From: Aureimonas sp. AU4
GTDB lineage: Bacteria; Pseudomonadota; Alphaproteobacteria; Rhizobiales; Rhizobiaceae
Assembly (NCBI RefSeq): GCF_001463765.1
Contig: NZ_BBWK01000002.1
Location: forward strand, 1 to 64,000
DNA length: 64,000 nt
Direction of reading: 5' to 3'
The position numbers and the translations under genes were made by a program. The notes below the pieces were generated by a model. That model ran no database searches. It saw only the letters and a program-made list of their open reading frames with translations, and was not told the origin of the DNA. Positions 47,956-57,409 of the stretch are shown here, in pieces; the first letter of the stretch is position 1, and each line of letters starts with the position of its first letter.

Positions 47956-48948
47956 ATGCCGTCCGGCTCGATCGACAACGCCTTCACCGCCGCATCCGCT
48001 CTAGGGGCCGCGAGCGACCCGACCTACGCTGGCGCGCTCTCGTTCCTGCGGAGACGCTACACGAAGGACGTCGAGGGCGCGGACGTCGTCGTTTGGGGCG
48101 TGCCCTTCGATTCGGCGGTTTCGAACCGTTCGGGCGCTCGCTTCGGCCCGCAGGCTCTGCGGCGAGCCTCGGCCATCTTCGACAACGATCCACAATATCC
48201 GTTCGCACGCGATCTGTTCGAGGCGATGAGCGTGGTCGATTACGGCGACTGCCTGCTCGACTACAGGCTGCCGGAAACGGCCCATGCCCGCATACGCTCG
48301 GAAGCCGCGACCATCCTTGCCTCGGGCGGCTTCCTTCTGTCGCTCGGCGGCGATCACTCCATCACCTATCCGCTGCTGCAGGCTCATGCCGAGCGGCATG
48401 GGCCCCTAGCCCTTATCCATTTCGATGCGCATCAAGACACATGGCCGCTCGCCAAAGGCGTGAGCGGGGAGCTTCGCGTCGATCATGGTTCCTTCGTCTC
48501 GGCTGCGGTCCACGACAGACTGATCGACCCGGCGTCGTCGCTGCAAATCGGCATTCGCACGCATGCGCCGAGCGATGAAGGTATCGAGATCCTGTTCGGA
48601 TTGGATCTCGAGGAGATGACGGCCGCCGCTGTCGCAGAGCGCATCTTGCAGAAGTCGGCCGGCCGCAAGGTCTACCTCTCCTTCGACATCGACTGCCTGG
48701 ACCCCGCCTTCGCACCCGGCACGGGAACGCCGGTCTCCGGTGGTCCCTCGAGTGCGAAGATGCTTTCGGTCCTGAACCGGCTGCGCGATCTGCCCATGGT
48801 CGGGGCCGACCTCGTGGAGGTCGCGCCGGCCTACGATCATTCCGACATCACGGCCGTGGCGGGCTCCTCCATCGCCATGTACCTCTTGGGCATTCTGGCC
48901 GCGCAGGGCTTCCGGGCCGCGCCGGACACAGCGGAGACGAAAGCATGA
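47956..48948 (+). CDS. speB: Agmatinase/ureohydrolase family protein
   Basis: A 330-residue manganese ureohydrolase. Metal-binding blocks are [21 protein letters not shown] and [18 protein letters not shown]. The overall match is to the agmatinase branch, which gives putrescine and urea, but guanidinobutyrase and related activities are hard to exclude. The length (330) is a little over typical SpeB (about 305) because of the N-terminal extension. GAGGGA is well placed before the ATG. The stop overlaps argC in ATGA, linking it to arginine metabolism. Confidence 0.87.
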   Translation: MPSGSIDNAFTAASALGAASDPTYAGALSFLRRRYTKDVEGADVVVWGVPFDSAVSNRSGARFGPQALRRASAIFDNDPQYPFARDLFEAMSVVDYGDCLLDYRLPETAHARIRSEAATILASGGFLLSLGGDHSITYPLLQAHAERHGPLALIHFDAHQDTWPLAKGVSGELRVDHGSFVSAAVHDRLIDPASSLQIGIRTHAPSDEGIEILFGLDLEEMTAAAVAERILQKSAGRKVYLSFDIDCLDPAFAPGTGTPVSGGPSSAKMLSVLNRLRDLPMVGADLVEVAPAYDHSDITAVAGSSIAMYLLGILAAQGFRAAPDTAETKA

Positions 48949-49877
48949 CGACGCCCCGCATCTTCATCGACGGTGAGCACGGCACGACCGGGCTGCAGAT
49001 CACGGCGCGAATGGCTGAGCGCCGTGATGTCGAACTGCTTTCGATTCCGGAGGCAGAACGTCGCAATCCCGCGTTGCGCGAGGACATGCTGCGGCGTGCC
49101 GATATCGCAATCCTTTGCCTCCCGGACGATGCGGCGCGCGAGGCGGTCGCGATGCTGGCCGACGAGCCATCGACTCGCATCATCGACACGAGCACCGCTC
49201 ACCGCGTCGATCCCAACTGGGTCTACGGCTTCGCGGAACTCGATCGCGAACAAGCGGCCCGCATCCGCACGAGCCGGTATGTCGGAAATCCCGGTTGCTA
49301 CCCGACGGGTGCCATCGCCCTCATTAGGCCGCTCCGGGACGCAGGACTCCTCGCTTCTTCGACACCTATCACTGTGAACGCTGTCTCAGGATATACGGGC
49401 GGCGGGAAGCAGTTGATCGGGCAGATGGAGGATGCGACGCGCGCCGACCACATCGACGCGCCGCATTTCCTCTACGGGCTCGACCTCAACCACAAGCATC
49501 TGCCGGAGATGCGCGTGTTCGGCCGCCTCGACGAGAATCCTGTCTTCGCGCCCTCGGTCGGGCGCTTCGCTCAAGGAATGATCGTCCAGGTCCCATTGTA
49601 TCGCCACTGGCTGGCCGATGCCGATGCGCGCGCCGTGCGCGATGCGCTCGCCGCGCATTACGTCGGATCGGACGTTGTCGAGGTCGCAAGCGAGGCGGAA
49701 ACGGAGGCGCTTTCGCGGCTCGACCCGACGGAGCTTGCCGGTACCGATCGCATGCGCCTCTACGTCTTCGCGTCGAAGGATGGCGCACGCTTCAACCTCG
49801 TCGCCCTTCTAGATAACCTCGGCAAGGGCGCGAGCGGGGCGGCCGTCCAGAACATGGACCTGATGCTGTCCGCCTGA
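48945..49877 (+). CDS. argC: N-acetyl-gamma-glutamyl-phosphate reductase
   Basis: A 310-residue enzyme of arginine synthesis that reduces N-acetylglutamyl phosphate with NADPH. It belongs to the shorter ArgC type 2. The start [17 protein letters not shown] is the nucleotide loop. The catalytic Cys lies in [16 protein letters not shown], and the [15 protein letters not shown] and HLPEMRVFG blocks are typical. It starts within the end of the agmatinase gene. Confidence 0.94.
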   Translation: MTTPRIFIDGEHGTTGLQITARMAERRDVELLSIPEAERRNPALREDMLRRADIAILCLPDDAAREAVAMLADEPSTRIIDTSTAHRVDPNWVYGFAELDREQAARIRTSRYVGNPGCYPTGAIALIRPLRDAGLLASSTPITVNAVSGYTGGGKQLIGQMEDATRADHIDAPHFLYGLDLNHKHLPEMRVFGRLDENPVFAPSVGRFAQGMIVQVPLYRHWLADADARAVRDALAAHYVGSDVVEVASEAETEALSRLDPTELAGTDRMRLYVFASKDGARFNLVALLDNLGKGASGAAVQNMDLMLSA

Positions 49878-49884
49878 CGAAAGG

Positions 49885-50976
49885 TCAGGCGGCGGCCACG
49901 GCGGGGTACGCGCCGCGCATGTCGCGGGCATGGAACACGGCGCCCGAGAGCACTACGAGCGCGCCGGCCTGATGCAGAAGCGCCCAGCCAATCGGCACGT
50001 GCATAAGGAGCGTCGTGATGCCAAGCGCCGCCTGGAGCGTGACGAGCCCGACCAGATGCGCCGCGCTCCGGGCGTGGTGCGAGTTCCCCATCCGGATGCG
50101 GGCCGCGACTGCGTGAATGAGCGCCACCGTGAAGAGAAGATAGGCGCCGCAGCGATGCACGAACTGCACAGTCATGACGTTCTCGAAGACGTTGCGCCAT
50201 GCGGGCGACATCGCGAACAGATTGCCGGGGACGATCTGCCCATCCATGAGCGGCCAGGTATTGAAGCTAAGTCCCGCGTTCAGACCTGCGACTAGCCCGC
50301 CGAGATAGATCTGTACGAGTGCCATCGCGACGAGCAGTAGGCCCACACGCATCGAGCCAGACGGTGCCGGGCGGGCCAGCGGCCTCGCCTGCAACCCTCG
50401 CGCGATCCAGAGCGTCGACGCAAAGATGATGCACGCCATCGTCAGGTGAACGGCCAGCCGGTATTGACTGACATCGGTTCGGTTCACGAGGCCCGAGGCC
50501 ACCATCCACCACCCGATACCGCCCTGCACGCCGCCGAGGGCGAGCAGGAAAACGAGACGCGGCTTGAGCCATCCTTCCAGCCTGCCCGTCAGCCAGAAGA
50601 AGGCGAGTGGGACGGCGAAGGCGAAGCCGACGCTTCGCGCTAGGAACCGGTGTGCCCATTCCCACCAGTAGATCGTCTTGAACTCGTCAAGGCTCATACC
50701 CCTGTTGAGTTGCTGGTACTGGGGAATCTGCCGATAGAGGTCGAACTCTTCCTGCCATTCCGCGGTCGAAAGCGGTGGCACGACGCCGTGGATCGGTTTC
50801 CATTCCGTGATCGACAAGCCTGACTCTGTCAGGCGGGTCGCACCGCCGACGACCACCAACGTCAAGATCAGCAGGGCGACGGCGTAGAGCCAGATGCGGA
50901 CGAGGCGTCGGTTCCTCGCCTTGCGGGGATCGTCGAGCGATCGAATGTCATGCTCGGAGAGTGCGATTGTGCTCAT
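49885..50976 (-). CDS. ctaA: Heme A synthase (COX15/CtaA family)
   Basis: A 363-residue inner membrane enzyme making heme A from heme O for cytochrome aa3 oxidase. About eight membrane helices are present. The two heme-binding repeats contain the conserved His in [12 protein letters not shown] and [13 protein letters not shown], plus further His in [13 protein letters not shown] and [11 protein letters not shown]. Early [21 protein letters not shown] and the [15 protein letters not shown] loop are diagnostic. The ATG has AGGAGG upstream; the longer frame upstream is not used. Confidence 0.95.
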   Translation of the reverse strand: MSTIALSEHDIRSLDDPRKARNRRLVRIWLYAVALLILTLVVVGGATRLTESGLSITEWKPIHGVVPPLSTAEWQEEFDLYRQIPQYQQLNRGMSLDEFKTIYWWEWAHRFLARSVGFAFAVPLAFFWLTGRLEGWLKPRLVFLLALGGVQGGIGWWMVASGLVNRTDVSQYRLAVHLTMACIIFASTLWIARGLQARPLARPAPSGSMRVGLLLVAMALVQIYLGGLVAGLNAGLSFNTWPLMDGQIVPGNLFAMSPAWRNVFENVMTVQFVHRCGAYLLFTVALIHAVAARIRMGNSHHARSAAHLVGLVTLQAALGITTLLMHVPIGWALLHQAGALVVLSGAVFHARDMRGAYPAVAAA

Positions 50977-51172
50977 CAGTCGAACGGCCTCCTGACACCC
51001 TCCTGCGCCTTGAGGCCAACCCTTTCTTTCGTCGGCATTCGCGCTTACGGATCGTTGCGCCGTCGACGATCCGCTGTCCCTCTCGGAACCGGGTTTCAGA
51101 CCAAGCCGCACCGTTTGGCAAGCGCGAATGGGTCGCATGGACCCGGCCACCGCGAGAAGGCAGGAACGAGAC

Positions 51173-51385
51173 ATGCCCGTACGCCTCAAGAAGCTGATCG
51201 GCACGTTCGTGCTTCTCGCCCTCGTGATCATCTACGCCGTCTTCGCAACGGCCTATGCGTCGCTCTATCTGGGTGACGCGCCCGGCTACGTCCACCTTCT
51301 CTACTTCCTCGTGACCGGCCTTCTCTGGGTCGTCCCCGCCGTGTTTCTGATCCGATGGATGGAGCGGGAGCCACGCCGCCGCTGA
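51173..51385 (+). CDS. DUF2842 membrane protein
   Basis: A 70-residue protein of the DUF2842 family, found in Alphaproteobacteria with unknown role. Two membrane helices are seen: [23 protein letters not shown] and [29 protein letters not shown] lies before the ATG. It lies divergent to the heme A synthase gene, and the two may share a control region. Confidence 0.85.
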   Translation: MPVRLKKLIGTFVLLALVIIYAVFATAYASLYLGDAPGYVHLLYFLVTGLLWVVPAVFLIRWMEREPRRR

Positions 51386-51391
51386 ACCTCG

Positions 51392-53344
51392 TCAGGCGGC
51401 TCGCGTCTCGCTAACGAGGATCATGTCGGCGAGCCCAGCCTTCCTCAGGCCGTCGATGCGCTGCCTCGCGCGCTCGCTCTGAGAAGCATCGACCGCGACA
51501 AGAAGCGCGGCGTCCGTATCCATGAGGGACGCAAGTTGCTCGGGGACCATCTCGGTGCAGTCGACGATAATGGCCTCGTAGCTCTTTTCCACGAAGTCCA
51601 GGACATTGCGTCTCTCGACGGGCGTACTCACCGGCGAGAGGTCCATCGTCGAGCCGCCCGGCACGATCTCCGCCTGGGTAGCGAAGTCACGGGCCGCGAC
51701 GGCGGCGAACGTTGCGCGGCCCTCGATGAGGTCGGCAATCGTCGGAGCCGTCTTGCTGACGCCCATGGTCCGGGCGGCTGCCTGGCTTGTCGACAGATCG
51801 ACGAGGGCGACCGCCTGGCCGCGAAGCGAGAGCCGACGGGCAATATTGACCGCAAGAGGACGTGCACCGTTCGATGGCTCGTCACCCGTCAGCATAATGC
51901 GCGTGACGTTGCTGGAGATCGCGGCATCGATCACGTCGTCGATGGGTGTGATATCGAACTCCGGTGACACGGAATTCACGCGGGTCGCTGATACCGGGAG
52001 CGGCTCCACGGCGGGCACTGTAGCATCGGACACGACCCTGTGCCGAGTTCTTCCTCCGAGAACCACCATGCCCAGGGTCGAGACCAGAAGGCCGAACAGG
52101 GCGGATGCCGCGATCACCGGCAGAGGATCTGCCCGCTCGGGTCGTGGCGGTAGCCAAGTCCGCGTGATCTCGAAGGCCGACGATGGCGCTGACTCGGCGA
52201 CCGGAGGGGTAGGTTGTATCTGAGTTGGAATTGGTGCCACGTGAGGGATATCAGGCGAGACTCCGATATCCGCCGCCGTCTCGCTCGCCTGCGCGGATGC
52301 TTCGAGCCGATCGGCCAAACGACGTGCTACATCGCGTCGCTGCTCCAAGTCGCGCTGCCGTTGAAGCGATCGTTCACGCAGCTCAACCTGCGTGCGCAAT
52401 GACTCCACTTCTGCGTCAGCGGTCGCAACGCGTGTTCGCGCGTTGCGCAAACGATCGTCGAGCGAGCGAAGCACCGTTTCGCGCTTCGCGCGGACTTGCT
52501 CGTCGAGGTCGACAAGCCTGAGCCGCGCCATTGCCATGCGCGGATGGCCGTCGAGGAGGGTCCGCGACAACTTGGCCACCTGCTCGCGCAGCCGCGCCCG
52601 ATCTTCGGAAAGCCGCACCCATTCGGCCCACCCTTCAGGTGGTGGCCGGACCGCCGTCAGCGCCTCCGGCGAGCGCGAACTGGACACGGCAGACCGCAGG
52701 CGCTCAAGGTTCGCAAAGTCGGCGCGCGCCGACGCCTGCGCGGCAAATGCCGAGGTCAGACGGTCCGGGACGGGATCCTCTACGGTGGCGAGAGCGTCGA
52801 TCTGGGCCTGCAGCAGGGCGGCCTCGTCGCGCGCCTCCTTGGCTGATACCATGAGCACTTCGACGGCAGCAGGTGCTGTGGCGGCATCCCGTCGCGCTGT
52901 CGGAGACACTGCCCGCGGTTCTTCTGTCGGCGCGGACTGGTCGGCCGTCCCGCGCGATGCAGCTGTAGATGCAGCTTCCTGCGTTGCGGAGAGCGCGATG
53001 GCCGCAAGCCGAGCCTCGATGCGCGCGGCCGCCTCCTCGACTGCCGCCGTTGCTGACGAAACGCTCGGCGCCGTCGAGGAAAGCCGAACCTGCGCCCCTG
53101 TTGGTGCCAAGATGCTCGAGGGTTCTCCGGCCGATGCCGATACCAAGGCCTGACGGGCCGCCGGTGTGTCGGACGCCGACATATCCAGCGCAGCCGTATA
53201 GCCGACCGGCACGACGAGGGATGCCAAGTAACCCGCCAGACCGAAGGCTCCCGTCGTTCCCAGAACGGTCGTGAGGCGCCATGTCGACCGTGCGGGCCGA
53301 CCGGCTCTTGGATCATTCTCGTGAAGGGCGGGCTGCTGCGTCAC
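51392..53344 (-). CDS. Wzz/GumC-like polysaccharide chain-length protein with degenerate BY-kinase domain
   Basis: A 650-residue inner membrane protein of the polysaccharide co-polymerase family. Membrane helices lie at about 25-49 and 408-430. Between them is a periplasmic region with a low-complexity Ala/Ser part (about 90-165) and a coiled coil (about 245-350, including DGHPRMAMARLRLVDLDEQV). The C-terminal cytoplasmic part (about 475-645) has the CpsD/BY-kinase layout, but the Walker A is LTGDEPSNGARP, lacking the Lys. Walker A' (VALVDLST) and B (AIIVDC) are partly kept, and no Tyr cluster ends the protein. It is divergent from the export lipoprotein gene. Confidence 0.85.
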   Translation of the reverse strand: MTQQPALHENDPRAGRPARSTWRLTTVLGTTGAFGLAGYLASLVVPVGYTAALDMSASDTPAARQALVSASAGEPSSILAPTGAQVRLSSTAPSVSSATAAVEEAAARIEARLAAIALSATQEAASTAASRGTADQSAPTEEPRAVSPTARRDAATAPAAVEVLMVSAKEARDEAALLQAQIDALATVEDPVPDRLTSAFAAQASARADFANLERLRSAVSSSRSPEALTAVRPPPEGWAEWVRLSEDRARLREQVAKLSRTLLDGHPRMAMARLRLVDLDEQVRAKRETVLRSLDDRLRNARTRVATADAEVESLRTQVELRERSLQRQRDLEQRRDVARRLADRLEASAQASETAADIGVSPDIPHVAPIPTQIQPTPPVAESAPSSAFEITRTWLPPRPERADPLPVIAASALFGLLVSTLGMVVLGGRTRHRVVSDATVPAVEPLPVSATRVNSVSPEFDITPIDDVIDAAISSNVTRIMLTGDEPSNGARPLAVNIARRLSLRGQAVALVDLSTSQAAARTMGVSKTAPTIADLIEGRATFAAVAARDFATQAEIVPGGSTMDLSPVSTPVERRNVLDFVEKSYEAIIVDCTEMVPEQLASLMDTDAALLVAVDASQSERARQRIDGLRKAGLADMILVSETRAA

Positions 53345-53506
53345 CTCTGTTCCATTCCATCAGACTCGGCGAAGACACTCGCCGCAGGATAGGTCCGTGC
53401 AGTATCGCCACAAGGCGGCGGAAGTTTTACCGGCCGTTAACCCTAACAGCCATAAAGGTGACTCAACGGTCGTTGACCGGAAATCTGTCGCTGCTTGGAG
53501 AATGAG

Positions 53507-54070
53507 ATGGTCCGGTCAGGGTGCGTCTGGGCGATCGGTTTTGCGGCGTTGGCGCTGGCGGGGTGCCAGACAAGCCAGCCGCCGTCTCCTGCGTTTCATG
53601 CGGTCCTGAATCAACCCTACCGTCTCGATGCCGGTGACCGCGTGCGTGTGACGGTCTTCGAGCAGGAAAGTCTCACCAACACCTACGCCGTCGATAAGGC
53701 CGGCTACCTTGCCCTCCCGCTTGTCGGTTCCGTGCCTGCACGGGGCCGCACGACAAACGACGTGCAGCACGCGATCACGACCGCGCTGGCAAACGGCTAC
53801 CTTCGCAATCCCGACGTCTCGGTTCAGGTCGAACAATACCGCCCCTTCTTTGTCATGGGCGAGGTGACGACGGGCGGTCAGTACTCCTACGTCCCGGGCA
53901 TGACCGCGCAGAACGCGGTTGCCATTGCCGGCGGCTTTTCGCCGCGAGCCGATCATCGCACCGTCGACATCACGCGGCAGGTCAACGGGCAGATCGTGAC
54001 TGGGCGCGTCCTCGTGTCCGATCCCGTCCTGCCCGGGGATACAGTGGCGGTGCGCGAACGCCTCTTCTGA
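53507..54070 (+). CDS. Polysaccharide export lipoprotein (Wza/ExoF-like)
   Basis: A 187-residue outer-membrane polysaccharide export protein. The lipobox LAGC places the lipid Cys at residue 20. The first domain carries YRLDAGDRVRVTVFEQESLTNTYAVDKAGYLALPLVG, typical of the Poly_export motif, and a SLBB-like part follows with FFVMGEVTTGGQYSYVPGMTAQNAVAIAGGF. It is short, lacking the later repeats of E. coli Wza, as in small ExoF-type proteins. GGAG lies six bases before the ATG. Confidence 0.9.
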   Translation: MVRSGCVWAIGFAALALAGCQTSQPPSPAFHAVLNQPYRLDAGDRVRVTVFEQESLTNTYAVDKAGYLALPLVGSVPARGRTTNDVQHAITTALANGYLRNPDVSVQVEQYRPFFVMGEVTTGGQYSYVPGMTAQNAVAIAGGFSPRADHRTVDITRQVNGQIVTGRVLVSDPVLPGDTVAVRERLF

Positions 54071-54109
54071 CGGAAGTCTGTCTGTCCTTCAAATGACGCG
54101 ATATGACGT

Positions 54110-54131
54110 TAGGAAACCTTAGCCTTTCCTA
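54110..54131. repeat. Perfect inverted repeat before the glycosyltransferase gene
   Basis: TAGGAAA, eight bases, TTTCCTA. It lies 40 bases past the export lipoprotein stop and 80 bases before the next gene. It could be an operator or a weak hairpin; no T-run follows. Confidence 0.45.
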
Positions 54132-54211
54132 GTTAGTCTGGATCCGTAGTCCTAATCGGCGCTTAGTTGCCCGGCCCGGACTCGGAGCAGCTGACTACGG
54201 GGACATAAAGG

Positions 54212-55738
54212 GTGACAGTCGATCCCGCCGACGCGCCTATCTTTGATCGAGAGACGATCCGGACGTTTCAGTCTGACGCGAACCGTCTCGAAAGCACCCC
54301 CCTCAGTCCGACAGCGCGGCGTGCGATCCGCCAGTTCGGCAAGCCGGTGCTGTCCACCCAACTTGTCAGTGGCCTTTTTCGCGCCGGCGAGTTCGTGCTT
54401 CTCGTTCTGACGGGAGCTGCCGTCGCGATCTGGGATACAACCGGCATCTCGGCATGGGCGCTCTGGATCGGGATCATCCTGGCCAGCCTCATGACCGTTT
54501 GTACGGCTGAAGTCCTGCACTGTTATGATCCGCGGAAACTACGATCCCGCTGGCAGCAGGTAGTCCGATTGGCAGGCGCGCTGACGCTGTCCTCCATGAT
54601 CATGACAATCGCATTCTCGACTTTGAGTGAGAGCCGCGCAACGCTCTGGTGCGCAGTCTTCCTGCCGGCTGCGCTTGCTGTCACGGTTCCAGCCCGATTG
54701 GTCATGGGCGCTTCGATCCGGCGTTGGAATCGCAATGGCGTCATCGAACGTCGTGTCGTTCTGGTCGGCGGCGGCGGCGCAGCAGAAACTTTCATCCGCC
54801 AGCTCGAGCGTGAGCCCGACAGCGACATCCGCATTTGTGGCATATTTGACGATCGGGACGACAGGCGGTCGCCCCCGATCGTCGCCGGTTACCCCAAACT
54901 CGGGAGCATCGCGGAGCTCACGGAATTCGTGCGCCTAGCGCACGTCGACATGCTGATCGTAACGCTGCCCCTGACAGCGAAGCGGCGCATACTTTCGATC
55001 CTGAAGTCCCTTTGGATCCTACCCATCGACATCCGTCTGGCGGCCTCGTCGTCGTCGATGGAGTTCCGCTCACGCGGCTCCGCTGTGGGACACGTTGCAA
55101 TGCTCGACGTGATCGACCGGCCGCTGGCCGAATGGGACGTCATACTCAAGCGTCTGTTCGATCTCGTGGTCGGCTCGGTCGCCCTTGCAGCCCTGTCACC
55201 GGTTTTTGTTGCAACAGCGATCGCCATCAAGATGGACTCGCCCGGACCCGTCTTCTTTCGCCAGAAGCGGCATGGTTTCAACAACGAGACGATCAACGTA
55301 TGGAAGTTCCGCTCGCTACGTCATGACATGGCGGATCCGACGGCGCGAAAAATCGTCACGCGAAACGACCCGCGAGTAACCAGGGTTGGACGCTTCATCC
55401 GACGCAGTTCGATCGACGAAATGCCGCAACTCTTCAATGTGCTTACGGGTGAGCTCTCGCTCGTCGGTCCACGTCCTCACGCGCTTCATGCCGTTTCCAG
55501 CGACAACGAGACTTTCATGGAACTCGTGGACGGCTACCTCGGCCGCCATAAGGTCAAGCCGGGCGTCACGGGCTGGGCTCAGGTCAAGGGCTGGCGAGGC
55601 GAAATCGATCGGGGCGAAAAGCTTCAGAAGCGCTTCGAGCACGACCTCTATTATATCGAGAACTGGTCGCTGCTCCTCGATATCTACATCCTCGCCATCA
55701 CCCCGATCAGCCTCCTGCGCCCGCAGGGCGCGTATTGA
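54212..55738 (+). CDS. Exopolysaccharide polyprenyl glycosylphosphotransferase
   Basis: A 508-residue membrane enzyme that moves a sugar phosphate from a UDP-sugar to undecaprenyl phosphate, starting an exopolysaccharide repeat. The N-terminal half has membrane helices and a CoA-binding-like domain (RRVVLVGGGGAAETFIRQLE). The C-terminal catalytic domain has KRLFDLVVGSVALAALSPVFV, MDSPGPVFFRQKRHGFNNETINVWKFRSL, SIDEMPQLFNVLTGELSLVGPRPH and KPGVTGWAQVKGWRGE. It starts on GTG. With the Wza- and Wzz-like genes it forms a core set, but no other sugar transferases, flippase or polymerase are nearby. Confidence 0.93.
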   Translation: MTVDPADAPIFDRETIRTFQSDANRLESTPLSPTARRAIRQFGKPVLSTQLVSGLFRAGEFVLLVLTGAAVAIWDTTGISAWALWIGIILASLMTVCTAEVLHCYDPRKLRSRWQQVVRLAGALTLSSMIMTIAFSTLSESRATLWCAVFLPAALAVTVPARLVMGASIRRWNRNGVIERRVVLVGGGGAAETFIRQLEREPDSDIRICGIFDDRDDRRSPPIVAGYPKLGSIAELTEFVRLAHVDMLIVTLPLTAKRRILSILKSLWILPIDIRLAASSSSMEFRSRGSAVGHVAMLDVIDRPLAEWDVILKRLFDLVVGSVALAALSPVFVATAIAIKMDSPGPVFFRQKRHGFNNETINVWKFRSLRHDMADPTARKIVTRNDPRVTRVGRFIRRSSIDEMPQLFNVLTGELSLVGPRPHALHAVSSDNETFMELVDGYLGRHKVKPGVTGWAQVKGWRGEIDRGEKLQKRFEHDLYYIENWSLLLDIYILAITPISLLRPQGAY

Positions 55739-55741
55739 CTG

Positions 55742-55773
55742 GCAGTCCGCCGAGGAAGTAGGCGGCGGACTGC
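55742..55773. terminator. Hairpin between convergent genes
   Basis: An 11-base perfect stem (GCAGTCCGCCG and CGGCGGACTGC, ten-base loop) lies between the glycosylphosphotransferase and RidA genes. It could end transcription from both sides, but no T-run is present on either. Confidence 0.5.
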
Positions 55774-55785
55774 AAGCGTTCGCTC

Positions 55786-56139
55786 TCAGCGAGCCGCGAC
55801 GACGATGATCTCGACGAGATACTCCGGCGCCGCGAGCTTCGACTCGCCCGTCGCGCGCGCCGGCGTATTCTCGGGATCGACCCATCCGTCCCAAACCGCG
55901 TTCATCGCCGCGAAGTCCTTCATGTCGGCGAGCCAGATCGTCGCCTGAAGCAGTTTGGACTTGTCGGTACCGGCGGCGTGCAACAGGGCATCGACGCGTT
56001 CCAGCACGGTCTTGGTCTGCTGCGTGACGTCGTCGCCCGGATTGCCGACCTGGCCGGCAAGATAGACGGTATCGCCGTGGACGACGGCGCCGCTCATCCG
56101 GCGGCCGGGCTCGATGCGTTGAATGGTCACGACAGGCAT
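55786..56139 (-). CDS. RidA family protein
   Basis: A 117-residue RidA protein, smaller than the one at the window start. It has SGAVVHGDTVYLAGQVG, the helical TQQTKTVLERVDALLHAAGTDKSKLLQATIWLADMKDFAAMNAVWDGWVD, then the late ARATGESKLAAPEYLVEIIVVA where an Arg and Glu sit as in the family. It probably hydrolyses reactive enamines or imines. It is a single minus-strand gene. Confidence 0.9.
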   Translation of the reverse strand: MPVVTIQRIEPGRRMSGAVVHGDTVYLAGQVGNPGDDVTQQTKTVLERVDALLHAAGTDKSKLLQATIWLADMKDFAAMNAVWDGWVDPENTPARATGESKLAAPEYLVEIIVVAAR

Positions 56140-56278
56140 TCCCTCTTATGCGTTTCGGTCAGCGACACCGCTCCTAAACCGTTTGCCGCATCGGGCATAC
56201 CTGCAGAGCGTTGATTGATGTCGATAGACTGTCCGCCCTGCTTGCGCTTCCCATCCGACTCTTCTAAAGGAAACGCAT

Positions 56279-56355
56279 CGGAGCGTAGCGCAGCCTGGTA
56301 GCGCACCTGAATGGGGTTCAGGGGGTCGGAGGTTCGAATCCTCTCGCTCCGACCA
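56279..56355 (+). tRNA. tRNA-Pro (GGG)
   Basis: The acceptor stem CGGAGCG pairs with CGCTCCG, the D-arm starts GCGCAGCCTGGTAGCGC, the anticodon stem-loop is CCTGAATGGGGTTCAGG with anticodon GGG, the T-arm is GGAGGTTCGAATCCTCT, and CCA is encoded. Confidence 0.97.
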
Positions 56356-56435
56356 ATCTTAAAACGACCGGTTTTAGAACGTCCATCGGTGAGCGCACCA
56401 CGCTCTCTGGCCGTTTGATGCTTTCTTGATCGATA

Positions 56436-56966
56436 TCAGCGAACCTGATCGAGCAGTCGCTTCAACTCGAGTAGTTCGAGGATCACTCCGTTGAGCCGCG
56501 CGGCGTCGCCAGCATCCATACTCGCGGCCGATCCGGCGCTCTCCCCCCCTTCACGGCGCAGGAGATTCGACAGTCCTCCCCGTCGCGTGTCCGGATCGCC
56601 GGCACCGCCGCCATGTTCTTCCGCGTCGACCCGAACTGTCGCCGGCTCGGCGCTCTGGCCACTCTGCAGCGTATCGAGGCTGCGCAGATCGCCACCGCCG
56701 ATCGCCATAACCGCCCTGTTGCCATTCTCCTTGAGGATGCGCTGGACACCCCGAATCGTGAAACCACGCACATAGAGAAGATAGCGGACGCCGCGCAGCA
56801 GCTCCACGTCGTCAGGTCGATAGTAGCGCCGGCCGCCGCCGCGCTTCATCGGTTTGATCTGCGGGAAGCGAGTCTCCCAAAAGCGCAGCACGTGCTGCGG
56901 CAGATCGAGTTCTTCCGCGACTTCGCTGATGGTTCGGAAAGCGTCAGCAGCCTTCTCGGTTGCCAT
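56436..56966 (-). CDS. MerR family transcriptional regulator
   Basis: A 176-residue MerR-type regulator. The HTH starts [44 protein letters not shown] and continues to [25 protein letters not shown]. The C-terminal half is variable and low in structure, ending in a helix with [12 protein letters not shown]. It lies directly after ihfA in the conserved plsX-fabH-ihfA-merR order. Its regulon is unknown. Confidence 0.9.
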   Translation of the reverse strand: MATEKAADAFRTISEVAEELDLPQHVLRFWETRFPQIKPMKRGGGRRYYRPDDVELLRGVRYLLYVRGFTIRGVQRILKENGNRAVMAIGGGDLRSLDTLQSGQSAEPATVRVDAEEHGGGAGDPDTRRGGLSNLLRREGGESAGSAASMDAGDAARLNGVILELLELKRLLDQVR

Positions 56967-56969
56967 GTC

Positions 56970-57314
56970 TTATTCCGCCGCCTTCAGCGCCGAGACATCC
57001 TCGCCATCAGGAACGATCCCATGGGCAGCGAGGATGCGATCCTTCATGACGTTCGACGGTTTGAAGACCGTGACGCGACGTGGCGAGATCGGAACTTCCT
57101 CGCCTGTTTTCGGATTGCGGCCGACGCGCTCGTTCTTCTCACGTACGAGGAATGAGCCGAAGGAAGAGATCTTCACGGCTTCGCCGCGCGCGATCGTCGC
57201 GCAGATCTCCTCCAGGATCGATTCCACCAGTTCCGCCGACTCGGTTCGCGAAAGGCCAATCTTGCGAAAGACCGCCTCGGCCAGATCGGCCCGCGTCACC
57301 GTTCTGTCTCCCAT
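56970..57314 (-). CDS. ihfA: Integration host factor subunit alpha
   Basis: A 114-residue DNA-bending protein that pairs with IHF-beta. Seen are the dimer helices ([29 protein letters not shown]), the core [33 protein letters not shown] with the DNA-inserting Pro on the arm, and the end VVFKPSN-like [21 protein letters not shown] precedes the ATG. An upstream frame overlapping fabH is not used. Confidence 0.94.
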   Translation of the reverse strand: MGDRTVTRADLAEAVFRKIGLSRTESAELVESILEEICATIARGEAVKISSFGSFLVREKNERVGRNPKTGEEVPISPRRVTVFKPSNVMKDRILAAHGIVPDGEDVSALKAAE

Positions 57315-57409
57315 GTGATTCCCCTGCTGCCACTTGGGTGCCGTCCGTCCGGCCGACGCGAACGGTCTGCTGAAAATACCGAAAAGGTCTGTCAGATCAA
57401 CCGCACGCG

